Of a DNA stretch of 64,000 bases, positions 56,701 to 64,000 are shown in pieces. How positions within the stretch are numbered: position 1 is the first letter of the stretch; every line of letters begins with the position of its first letter. Origin of the DNA: Pyxicephalus adspersus (lineage: Eukaryota > Chordata > Amphibia > Anura > Pyxicephalidae); assembly GCF_032062135.1 (NCBI RefSeq), contig NC_092859.1, positions 132,115,062-132,179,061 of the forward strand, in the 5' to 3' direction. The position numbers were made by a program, and so were the translations under genes. The notes under the pieces were generated by a model. That model saw only the letters and a list, made by a program, of their open reading frames with translations, made no database searches and was not told the DNA's origin.

Positions 56701-59700
56701 CAACCAGATGTGGAACTAAAATGGAGCTAAAGGTCTTATAGTACACATTAGAGAAACCATCTCGGCCAGGGACGCTTCCCATTTTGAGCAATTTAAGAAC
56801 TATCACCATTTCCTCAGTTGTGAAGGGCTTCTCCAAAATTTTTTGTGCTTGGGCTTTAATTTAGTTAGGTTGACCCTTTGGAGAAAGGAGTCAGCACCTT
56901 TGTGGGGACCTGAATCTGATGAGCTATATAAATTTTTATAGAAGACTTCAAAAGCACATAAGATTTTTTCAGGGTTTTGTGTCAGCCTTACCATCGCTAA
57001 GTTTAATTTTAGGAAGGGAGTAAATTTTGAACCTGGGATTCAATTTATTACCTAAACGTCATCCTGGTTTTTCACCCCAAAGGAAGAATTTATGTGAGGT
57101 CCATTGCAAGGATTTCTTTGCTCTAGTGGTTAGAAGGAGATTAAGTTCCACACGCAAGGCTTCCAACTGTGATTTAAGGCCAATTTGGGTCTCTTTTGTG
57201 TTCCAATTGTAATTTATTATAGTCTTTGATTTTATCCTCAATGAGTTTATTTCGTGTTTTCTTACATGTTGAACCCATTCTAATGAGTTTGTCTCTAATG
57301 TACGCCTTGTGGGCCTCCTAATTAATAGCTGGTGATGTATCACCAGGATTATTAAACTGAAAAAACCCTGTAAAAGACCTTCAAATTCCGCCTGAGTAAC
57401 AGGATCGGAGAGTAGACTTTCATTAAGCCTTTCATCTAAACTCGGGTTGATTCCCTTTTTGTTCTATTAGGTATACAACAAGAGGATCATGATCAGACCA
57501 CAGAGTGGACAAAATGCGAGCTCTTTGCACAACTGGTATCACTTGTGATTGCATAAAAACATGATCAATGCGAGAATATTGATTATAGGCTGCCAAATAG
57601 TATGTATAATCTTTGGTTGAGGGTTTAATTTCGCTTCAAATATCAAATTGTTTCAAAAGAAGAGAGAGGCCATGACTCTTTTTCATGGGTTTCTATATCT
57701 GGTTGAGCTTTTTTTGTTTAGTATGTGGTCCAAAGCTAAATTAGAATCACCTAATAAAAAAGGAGAACCCTTAATCCTGGGACATATCTCATCCAGCAAA
57801 GCATGAAAGGAAGCAACTTTTCCCTCATCCGGAGTATAGTAGGTGACCACAGAAATTAATTGGTTCCCAACATTTCCAAATACCAATAGGAATCTGCCCC
57901 CTGGGTCCTGAATGAGCTCCGGAGGTGAAAAATTTAAACTTTTTCTAAAACACAGTAAGACCCCACATTTCTTTTTGTCAGAGTTTGCATTATAAAATAT
58001 GGGGTAATTCTTATGAATGTATCTTGGGATGGAATTATTGGAAAAATTTGGATAATCCAAAATTAGGTAACCTTCAGAGTGTTGTAATAATAAAAAGCTT
58101 TAGATCTTTTGATCGGGGAGTTAAGCCCTGAGACATTATGTGAGAGAACTACTAGTTTGGGAGAGGTACCTGAATCATGAGTTAAATTAGCCAACATTGA
58201 GTCCTGGGTTGAATTGCGCTGTTTCAGGGAGATCACTGATACAGAAGTCTTCAAAAAAGCATGAAAGGGAGAAGAGGAAGGAGTAAAAGACACAGAGGAG
58301 AACACAAAAAGAAAAAAAAAACATTGAAAAAAAGTTGCAATTTTGATTGCTCAAAGAAGCGGAAAAGAGTGGGTTGTCCCCCAACCCCCGGGAAGAAATA
58401 TGTCCCAGCCGTCGAGGAGAAATGGTATTCCCCATAGACTGAGGGCATGAGTAACCCGTCTAGCTCTCACAGCTCTTAAGATCAACTGAAAAAAAATGGG
58501 TATAAAACTATAAAGCAAATAAAATATCAACCTTAAAACCACCAAAAAAAACAAAAGTTAAAAAAGAAGTGCAAATAAACTAATAAAAATCAAGGACTAT
58601 CAACTAGTAGGTAGGTAACCATAGGACTGCATCGTGTCAGTCATACTAAGGCACTTAATAACCTCCAACAGGCGACAAATATCAAAAACCTAGAAATGGC
58701 CTCAAGGTATCTTCTATAGGTGCTTTACAATTGATCTCACTTGTGCCAAAGTGGGTATAGTGTAGTTGGAGCTCCTTCCTCTGATGTGGACGGGGTGTCC
58801 CTTTTTGGAATGAGATCCAGATCTTCAAGAAGCCGTTCACCCTCAGCAAAGGAAGAGAAAGAAACATTTTTCCTTGAACTTGAAAAATTAATTTGAGAGG
58901 GAACGCCCATCCATATTTAATCTTATGGTTGATGAGAGCCTGTATAAGAGGTTTGAGAGCCCTTCTGCGTTAAATCACGAGCGGTGTCAAATCTGAAAAA
59001 TTTTGAATCTGGTGGCCTTCCATCTCATAAATTTCAGGACCCCTTGTAACTTTCAATAGCGCTTCTTTGGTCGTATAAGAATGGGGTTTAACAATCACAT
59101 CTCTTGGGGTACAATCCAGTTTAGGTGCTACTAGGGCCCTGTGTGCTCTATCAGGTTCAAAGTGGGAATCAAGTAAATCAGGTAGTAAAGCTTGTAGAAA
59201 TCTCTTTGTGGCTTCTGTTACATCATTCACAGATTCCTGTGAGACCCCTGATACAAAATCTATTTTCTAGATTATCAATTTTAAGTTGCAGATCTTCTAT
59301 TTGGTTGTTTAGTACTGAAAGTTTTTTGGGCATCTGGGAAATCCTTGAGATTGTCTCATCCACCTTTTTCTCAAACACATCAATTCTGGTGCCCAGAATC
59401 TGTATATCTTGCCTCAGCTCAGAGGTAATGGTGACTGTGACTTTGGCTAGTTCTGTTTGTAGAAGTGAAGCCAAATGTGAAAAAATCTACTTTCTTGTAA
59501 TGGAAATGGTGGAGATGGAGCTGGTACAGGGGTATCTTGAGATAAGATTCTGAATCTGGAGCCAGTGGCCTTGGATAATGTTAGGGGGCTGTGGGGTTCA
59601 ATATCTTCCCCGTGGTGAAATGGAGAGCCGGGGCCTGGTGATGCTGGTAGGGCCTTATGAGGAGGCTGAGATGGCCTGTGATCTGGAGAGATTTGATCCG

Positions 59701-61947
59701 CTTGGGTGCTGGCCAGAAAAGATTGAGGGAATGCATCCTCCCACCCTCTATCCATGGAGCCCATACTCCTACCTTGCTCAGCTCTCTGTTTTTCTTGTGT
59801 GGCAGAGTGTGCAGCTATGTGATCTTCTCATGGGGTTGCCATCTTAAGAACCACCCGTGTGGCTTGAGATCATGGAATGGGATCTTTAGCTTTGGTCCCG
59901 AACTTCCCCACTATCTTAAATCCATGCAGGGCAGAATCCAGATGCTGGCAGTACTCTTCTGTAGTGTTGCTGCCGCTTCCCGCTGCTGAAAGAGCTGGTA
60001 AAGAAACTGGAGGCGTGCCGAACAGTCTAGGCATCTACCTCCATGGATGCTGGCGCATGCTTTTTGGATTGCAAAGTATAGATGGACATTTGCATTTAAC
60101 CTCATAATAACCATGGGCAAAGGGGTTATAAAGGGAGCATTAGATCACAATTTATTGGCACTCACAGCATTGGAGTGAGTTAGACACAGGCCCTAAATTT
60201 TAAATAGGGTCAAAAGACACAGTAACATGCTAAAAGTAAAAGGGCTGAAGGGTACTTGCATTAGGTTACATGTTTCTTAAGTCCCACTCTTCAGTGGTGT
60301 GTTTTGGGGGACTATCTATGCAACTTTCCCCCCTTTTCACATATCATTTACTTGTAGCCCCTGTTCACCCCCAATACTCAGCTAGCAATCATTTTAGGTG
60401 TGGAAGCTTCTCAGTTTGAACACAAGCACAGCCTCATGTAGCACTACCCCAGCAACCATAGGGAAGATGGTGACAGGCTACATCTGCGAAGCCAAGTAAT
60501 AAGCTCAGCTCCACTTCTCTGACACATGGGCAGCTGAACAGGAGATTCTGCGGAAAGCCAGCAAAAGACATGCCTGCCAGTCCTGGAAAGAGGTGCAGTA
60601 CAGATAAGTAGAGAGATACCATGGCGTTTTGCTGGGTTTGAGGTTTATTGTTGGGTTAAACTTTCTCTTTTTACCATCCTTATCACTTTAACCTTTCATT
60701 ATACACCATTATATAAATCTGAAATCATACTTTATAATCCATTTTATTATTTTTTTTTTACTTACCTTGAGTAAGAAGTTCTCTCTACCCACAGCACCAA
60801 CCGTGTTGGTGTAGTTGATAAACAATACATTTCCTTCAGTAGCTGCATAAAATTCATACATATGAATATCTCCAAACCTCCTCAGAAATTCACCCCACAC
60901 ATCAGTCCGTAAACCATTTCCAATGGCCATCCTCACATTATGAGATGCATCATCATCCGTCTGGGGGACAATATAAGAAATTACATTTAAGTGAATAGAA
61001 CAGAAAAGCACATGTATACTGTGTAATAAGTTGTGAGTTCTGTTATTAGTTTTTAAAAACAAAAGATGTATATGATATATCTGTAGAATGTCGGTCTAGG
61101 AACTATCCTATTCACCCTGGGGATTAGTAAGGATATTTCTCTTGTGGGAGCATAGAGAACTATGCTTTATAAGAGGTTTATTTTTTCTTTCCTCTGGAAC
61201 AACTGCAGATTTAGGGTTACAAAAATACAATTGTTATATTAATTTATGTACTTCTTTGTAGGGTAATTTGACGTTTAATTTTGCCTGTCTATATACCTAT
61301 GTCTGAATTACACCTGCGTGGTGATATGCATTGCAATAGCACTATGTGTGTTAGTGCATTATGGTGCCATATATTCTGGATTGCACTCGACAATACATAG
61401 TAACAAAATTCTGTGCATTGTGGCATTGGGAAAGATAGTGCAGGTTAATTTTGGATTAGGTGTGGTGTGATGACAGTTTACTTAATTTGAGCAGAACAAA
61501 CCTTAATACAATGCATGTTAATGTGCTAACACAATGCACCTCAGTGGAAAGATATAGGTGGGCCCTTACCCAGACTCAGCCACAGACAGCTTGTTTTTAG
61601 TATGGAAATGCTTATCTAACATCCTAGATGGACTTCCAGAGTTTTCAAGTGCTGACGCTGAAATGGAGAAGTCATTTCCTCTCCATACACATTATCAGCA
61701 ATTTAGGGTGAAAACAGTCTCATCTGGCTGTCATGTTAAACAAGCACAGTATATTTACTGGCTAAAATGTAAATACTTTACAGGTACATTCCAGTGATAC
61801 AGTGCAGCAGATCAACAGGTACCTTAGGACAATTGCAAAGGTATCGCAGTACTTCTCCAATATATTGTATAACAGTCACATTATACTTCCTGCAATCATC
61901 CCAGAACTGACTGGCCGAAAACTTCTTACGCAAAACTAGAGTGGCAC
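45333..61947 (-). CDS. SLC27A2: SLC27A2 (FATP2/VLACS), 3' seven coding exons; 5' end outside window
   Basis: This gene encodes a membrane-bound acyl-CoA synthetase of ER and peroxisomes that activates very-long-chain fatty acids and bile acids and assists fatty-acid uptake. Exons in coding order are 61947-61823, 60960-60766, 54520-54430, 53450-53252, 51637-51540, 48099-47969 and 45509-45333, all GT-AG. They give 337 full codons, about the last half of the usual 620 residues. Visible family motifs are [34 protein letters not shown] and [11 protein letters not shown], the last two being the long conserved FATP signature. The AMP-binding Thr-Ser-Gly loop and N-terminal membrane segment are encoded beyond 64000. 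The protein ends KNKKIKL. FATP paralogues share these motifs; synteny with HDC and GABPB1 makes SLC27A2 the call. Confidence 0.95.
45510..47968. other. SLC27A2 intron before the last exon
   Basis: The intron contains a complete mariner-like element (47205-47672). The rest is AT-rich with short TA and CA runs; nothing else was recognised. Confidence 0.55.
47205..47672. mobile_element. Mariner-like non-autonomous element with TA target duplication
   Basis: The ends caagtagtccccgggtt and aactcaaggactacctg are inverted repeats, flanked by TA at 47203-47204 and 47673-47674. It is 468 bp without a transposase. Its subterminal region also pairs in part. A broken reverse copy is at 32696. Confidence 0.7.
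47969..48099 (-). CDS. SLC27A2: SLC27A2 exon
   Basis: The exon is 131 nt encoding [20 protein letters not shown] and then [13 protein letters not shown], in the C-terminal lid domain. The acceptor is tttcttaaacag and the donor gtaaaa. It ends in phase 0. Confidence 0.96.
49490..49503 (+). promoter_or_regulatory. Strong CTCF-like motif
   Basis: CCACTAGGGGGCGC matches the vertebrate CTCF core consensus at every position, followed by tgcggct. It lies in an SLC27A2 intron, 13 kb from the HDC stop codon. Binding is inferred from the motif only. Confidence 0.55.
49840..50300 (+). repeat. Interspersed repeat, second copy of the 3760 family
   Basis: The part aaacactcaccttgtccccg, then cgatctacggggtttcccgg, matches 3760-3995. 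Downstream it carries a run with aaaatttttgtattggattc and ccaatccaatacaaaa, an imperfect inverted repeat. The class is unknown. Confidence 0.45.
51540..51637 (-). CDS. SLC27A2: SLC27A2 exon with [11 protein letters not shown]
   Basis: The exon is 98 nt, entered in phase 2, encoding [20 protein letters not shown] and [12 protein letters not shown]. This is the most characteristic FATP segment (equivalent to the A8 hinge motif). The acceptor is ccatttcag and the donor gtaagg. Confidence 0.96.
52222..52401. mobile_element. Palindromic MITE, copy 6
   Basis: The left arm tatactttcatcagtgaacc and right arm ttcactgatgaaattgtatc pair, and the right end reads ttaataaatcaagccc. The left terminus is lost. 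Confidence 0.6.
52895..53070 (+). repeat. tRNA-derived SINE, 5'-truncated tail
   Basis: The stretch attaggttaattggcttccc through gacattagattgtaagctca to tattatgttggcgccatata matches the 3' half of the SINE at 41479. The tRNA-like head is missing. Confidence 0.7.
53252..53450 (-). CDS. SLC27A2: SLC27A2 exon with the ATP/AMP-binding motif
   Basis: The exon is 199 nt, phase 1 in and phase 2 out. It encodes [20 protein letters not shown], then [16 protein letters not shown] and [12 protein letters not shown]. The Thr-Gly-Asp and Asp-Arg residues are the family's nucleotide and hinge contacts. Confidence 0.96.
53648..53709 (+). repeat. (GATA)n microsatellite
   Basis: This is about 15 near-perfect GATA units followed by imperfect cata repeats to 53728. 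The minus-strand frame through it reads as a serine-isoleucine-tyrosine-leucine repeat and is not a gene. Confidence 0.95.
53775..53900 (-). repeat. Interspersed repeat, reverse copy of the 2463 family
   Basis: It contains cagtgctcccctcagaccc and cagtaaccac..gtggttactg, the latter a clear 10-bp inverted repeat (53820-53849). It matches the families at 2463 and 44205. Confidence 0.5.
54430..54520 (-). CDS. SLC27A2: SLC27A2 exon
   Basis: The exon is 91 nt encoding [20 protein letters not shown] and [10 protein letters not shown], leaving in phase 1. It is separated from the previous exon by a 6.2-kb intron full of retrotransposon sequence. The donor is gtgtgt. Confidence 0.94.
54835..55140 (-). 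mobile_element. Probable L1-like 3' UTR and polyadenylation end
   Basis: On the minus strand a pyrimidine-rich run (from about 55140 to 55030) leads to aaaattcaataaaaatattt at the end, as in L1-clade 3' termini. It is probably the displaced tail of the element at 56676-60110. This link is an inference. Confidence 0.45.
55443..56675 (+). pseudogene. Decayed transposon-associated gene, putative DDE-type transposase family
   Basis: A start ATG at 55443 follows a good acceptor (ttttctttcag), giving [20 protein letters not shown]. After a frameshift near 55550 it reads [27 protein letters not shown] and [20 protein letters not shown]. Later shifts give [20 protein letters not shown], then [35 protein letters not shown] and [20 protein letters not shown]. 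This matches a conserved family I know from uncharacterised, multi-copy proteins of cnidarians, arthropods and fishes. Paired cysteines and spaced Asp residues suggest a DDE transposase, but that is inference. At least three frameshifts and in-frame stops are present and the C-terminus is cut off. Confidence 0.6.
56676..58305 (-). pseudogene. L1-like LINE ORF2, endonuclease and start of reverse transcriptase, broken
   Basis: The minus-strand frames run [20 protein letters not shown] (endonuclease start, about 58240), [26 protein letters not shown], an [15 protein letters not shown] linker, and [20 protein letters not shown] with [14 protein letters not shown], the first reverse-transcriptase block. 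The order is that of L1-clade ORF2. The Glu and Asp endonuclease positions are partly lost to shifts. It stops abruptly near 56676, so the polymerase core is absent. Confidence 0.75.
58682..59842 (-). pseudogene. L1-like LINE ORF1, broken
   Basis: Reading down from an ATG at 59842-59840 (stop at codon 5), the frames give a proline-rich N-terminus, then a coiled coil ([34 protein letters not shown]) and the RNA-binding part [20 protein letters not shown], with a C-terminal RRRALKPL block near 58965-58940. This matches L1 ORF1p. Several frameshifts and stops show it is dead. Confidence 0.72.
59843..60110 (-). mobile_element. Probable L1-like 5' UTR
   Basis: This GC-richer sequence lies upstream of ORF1 on the minus strand. 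The 5' boundary is a guess from the change in composition near 60110. The remaining stretch to 60765 shows no recognisable feature. Confidence 0.35.
60766..60960 (-). CDS. SLC27A2: SLC27A2 exon with [10 protein letters not shown]
   Basis: The exon has 65 codons, from [20 protein letters not shown] to NFLLK. The [10 protein letters not shown] motif is the adenylate-forming A5-type motif in its FATP version. The acceptor is gtcccccag and the donor gtaagt. Confidence 0.96.
60961..61822. other. SLC27A2 intron
   Basis: This is AT-rich sequence without a recognised repeat or coding signal. Confidence 0.55.
61823..61947 (-). CDS. SLC27A2: SLC27A2 internal exon (first in window)
   Basis: The exon is 125 nt, entered in phase 1 (GT completes a Gly). 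It encodes [20 protein letters not shown] and [16 protein letters not shown]. The acceptor reads tgttctcag on the minus strand and the donor gtacct. It is the most upstream exon I could find. Confidence 0.94.
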
Positions 61948-62402
61948 CTGAGAACAATAAGAATAAATAAACACAAGAACAGGAGCATAAGTGTATACAA
62001 AATCACTGCTATAATTTATATAGTATGTAAAAAAGTAATATTAGTAATAAACATATAGTTCATCTGTCACAAAACACTAATGTGCTTGGGTTTTGATAGA
62101 AGCAGCCATTCCTATACTATCAGCTATACCTTAACTTGTATGCTATCTATTAGATAGTAAAAAGCCACTCTCATCAAAACTATCTGACACAGGTGTTTTG
62201 TTTGGATATAGAATTCCACCAAACAAAAACTGTTGTACTTTATGGTGAAAATTATAATAATGATTTCAGCAAGACATTTACTAATAGTTCTGCCGTCTAC
62301 TGGACTATCTCCTCTTCCCAATATAATACAATTGATGACAGCAGGCAATACCTCCAAAGTTACTGCTGGGGGAAGATTTCTAGTTAAAAAGGGTGTTTAA
62401 AG

Positions 62403-62695
62403 GCCCCTACAGATGATAGATGTCAGATGATCGTGCTAGAAACAATATTTTCAAATTATTTCCAGTGACAGATGAATGAACGTTCTGCTCAATGGACAGG
62501 GGAGTTTCACCCAGCTGTGTTCCCCCCTATTGGAATGCACAGGGATCATTCCCGATTGGTTGTTCAACAATCTAGACGTGACAGATTAATAAACTATCTT
62601 GGGGGAAGACTGTACACTTTTTAGATTTTTACTCAAGATGATCTTGAGTGTTCAACATCTTGGTCAAGAATCATCTGAAGCGTGTACATAGTTTA
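62403..62695 (+). mobile_element. Diverged Harbinger-like MITE
   Basis: Traces include atgaatgaacgttctgctca, a run near ggacaggggag, gatgatcttgagtgttcaac and an end gaagcgtgtacatagttt. The orientation is not certain. Confidence 0.4.
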
Positions 62696-63456
62696 AGAGT
62701 AGGTAATCCCAGACATTCTATTCAAATACTGCATTTGCTATTTAAACACATTGGTGTTTTTGCCTTTGAAAAGCAGACACATTTACCTTGGAATAGCTAA
62801 CCAAATACAAATGTATACATTTGTTTAGTAAAAGCAGCATTTAACAAGAAAAGTCTGTGTTTGACCTGAATTGCCTGCAGTCCAAATGCATCTGAAAAGG
62901 AAAAGGTGCATATAAAGAACTACAGCATAAAGCAATGCACGTCAAACACAGCCATGTCCTCTGCTCAGTGAAAATCAAAAGGATTTTTATGACCAGTTTA
63001 ATAAGTGTCCCAAGTAACAGAGTGCAGAATAACTTCCAATAGTTGAACAACTTACACAATGAATGGAAGATTTACATAGAAATTTGTTTTTTTTTTTTTT
63101 TTAAATTTACCAAATTTACTTTACCATGCAACTGAAAGCAACCCTCACTCCCAGAAGCATCCCCAAAAAAGTTCTGGATGGACTTCAAAACATCTTCTAA
63201 ATTGCAGAAACAAGTCCAGCTGAATGTGACTAACTACTACTAGATATACAATGACCTGGATAAATGAGAACTTTTCACAGTTTGAATACAGATATAAACA
63301 GAATGCCTTTTAAAAAAGGCCAACATAAGTTATATAGTGGGCAGTTATGGGCATAATTTTTAAGTAGTTAATGTGACTTTTATCAAGCAATTACTATTGG
63401 TAACTCAACCACTGTCATTTAAAACTCATGTACCAGAAAGCTTCACCTATGCCTAA

Positions 63457-63670
63457 GGCTACATACACACATCAGATGATTCTCGTCCGATATTCCTTGC
63501 AGGGCTAGAGAATCGTAACAGGGTGCCGCTCTGTTGTTCTCCTCCCTCCCTCCCCTTGCTAAACAGCAGAACGGCACTGTATGTACAGCACTTGTTCAGT
63601 CTTTGTCATTGGAAAGGATTGTGAAAGATCCTTTCCAATGGCAATTATTGAACGTGTGTACACAGTTGTT
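63457..63670 (+). mobile_element. Harbinger-like MITE
   Basis: It begins ggctacatacacacatcag after TAA and ends acgtgtgtacacagtt. The body shares gggtgccgctctgttgttct, actgtatgtacagcac and the hairpin ggaaaggattgtgaaagatc/ctttcc with 42223. It is shorter than that copy through internal loss. Confidence 0.65.
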
Positions 63671-64000
63671 ATGCTGCCAGTATAAAGGTCAATCTCTCAC
63701 TAAGAACGAGCACCAATAGGTCTGCTTGCCATAGCCAATATTACACAATGTTGGGGTGCACCATAACATTTTCTAAATGTGCAGTGAACACAGAGCCATT
63801 TTTTGACCATTTTTGGTGCTCCAAGCAAGACACCACTGGTGTTCCACCCTCCACATGAGCCATCAAGATTAGGGGTTGTGCTAAAGCGCCTTTGTTGTTT
63901 TTCCTTGAAAATGTATGTATTGCAAGCGCTTGAAAAAAAAAAACACTTGCATAACTGTGAAAAGTGGTTCAATTCAACTCTATAAAGGTGGCAAGTCACT

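Larger units (their letters stand above)
54521..60765. other. SLC27A2 6.2-kb intron, nested retrotransposon and transposon remains
   Basis: In order this intron holds an L1-like 3' end (54835-55140), a decayed transposon gene (55443-56675) and the 5' two thirds of an L1-like element (56676-60110), then unassigned sequence to the exon. All many-stop open frames in it belong to these elements. Confidence 0.65.
61948..64000. other. SLC27A2 intron running off the right edge
   Basis: I found no further SLC27A2 exon here, so the exon carrying the Tyr-His-Ser-Ala block and all earlier ones lie beyond 64000. Two Harbinger-like MITEs are present. A poly-T run lies at 63088-63102. Confidence 0.55.

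Overview
This window looks like nuclear DNA of a frog. The coding exons read as tetrapod proteins, are split by canonical GT-AG introns, and sit in AT-rich DNA packed with tRNA-derived SINEs, palindromic MITEs, mariner/hAT/Harbinger-like elements and L1/CR1-like LINE remnants of the kind seen in anuran genomes. 'Frog' is my inference; no species can be named from the sequence alone. There is one assembly gap of 508 N (11480-11987).

Layout: GABPB1 (+, coding exons 4449-17134), HDC (+, 24270-36197) and the C-terminal half of SLC27A2 (-, 61947 down to the stop at 45333; its 5' exons lie beyond the right edge). The human locus (15q21) has the same three neighbours with the same relative orientations, so this is an ancient syntenic block. 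HDC and SLC27A2 are convergent; GABPB1 and HDC are head-to-tail.

GABPB1 is the ankyrin-repeat beta subunit of the GABP/NRF-2 ETS factor. HDC is the PLP enzyme that makes histamine; it carries the serine that marks a histidine decarboxylase rather than a DOPA decarboxylase. SLC27A2 is the very-long-chain acyl-CoA synthetase/fatty-acid transporter FATP2. The three have unrelated jobs and are joined only by conserved position.

The most notable anomaly is an apparently exact 439-bp head-to-tail duplication (4691-5568) that carries a second copy of GABPB1 coding exon 2. Both copies are phase 0 with good splice sites, so the extra 56 ankyrin residues would stay in frame; an assembly artefact is the main alternative. 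Other leads are two small in-frame candidate cassette exons in GABPB1 intron 7, a possible read-through/intronic-polyadenylation isoform lacking the zipper, a decayed transposon gene of a widespread but poorly named family lying between pieces of an L1-like element inside an SLC27A2 intron, a strong CTCF-like motif at 49490, and several MITE families with readable target-site duplications. I found no RNA genes, CRISPR arrays or bacterial-type systems.
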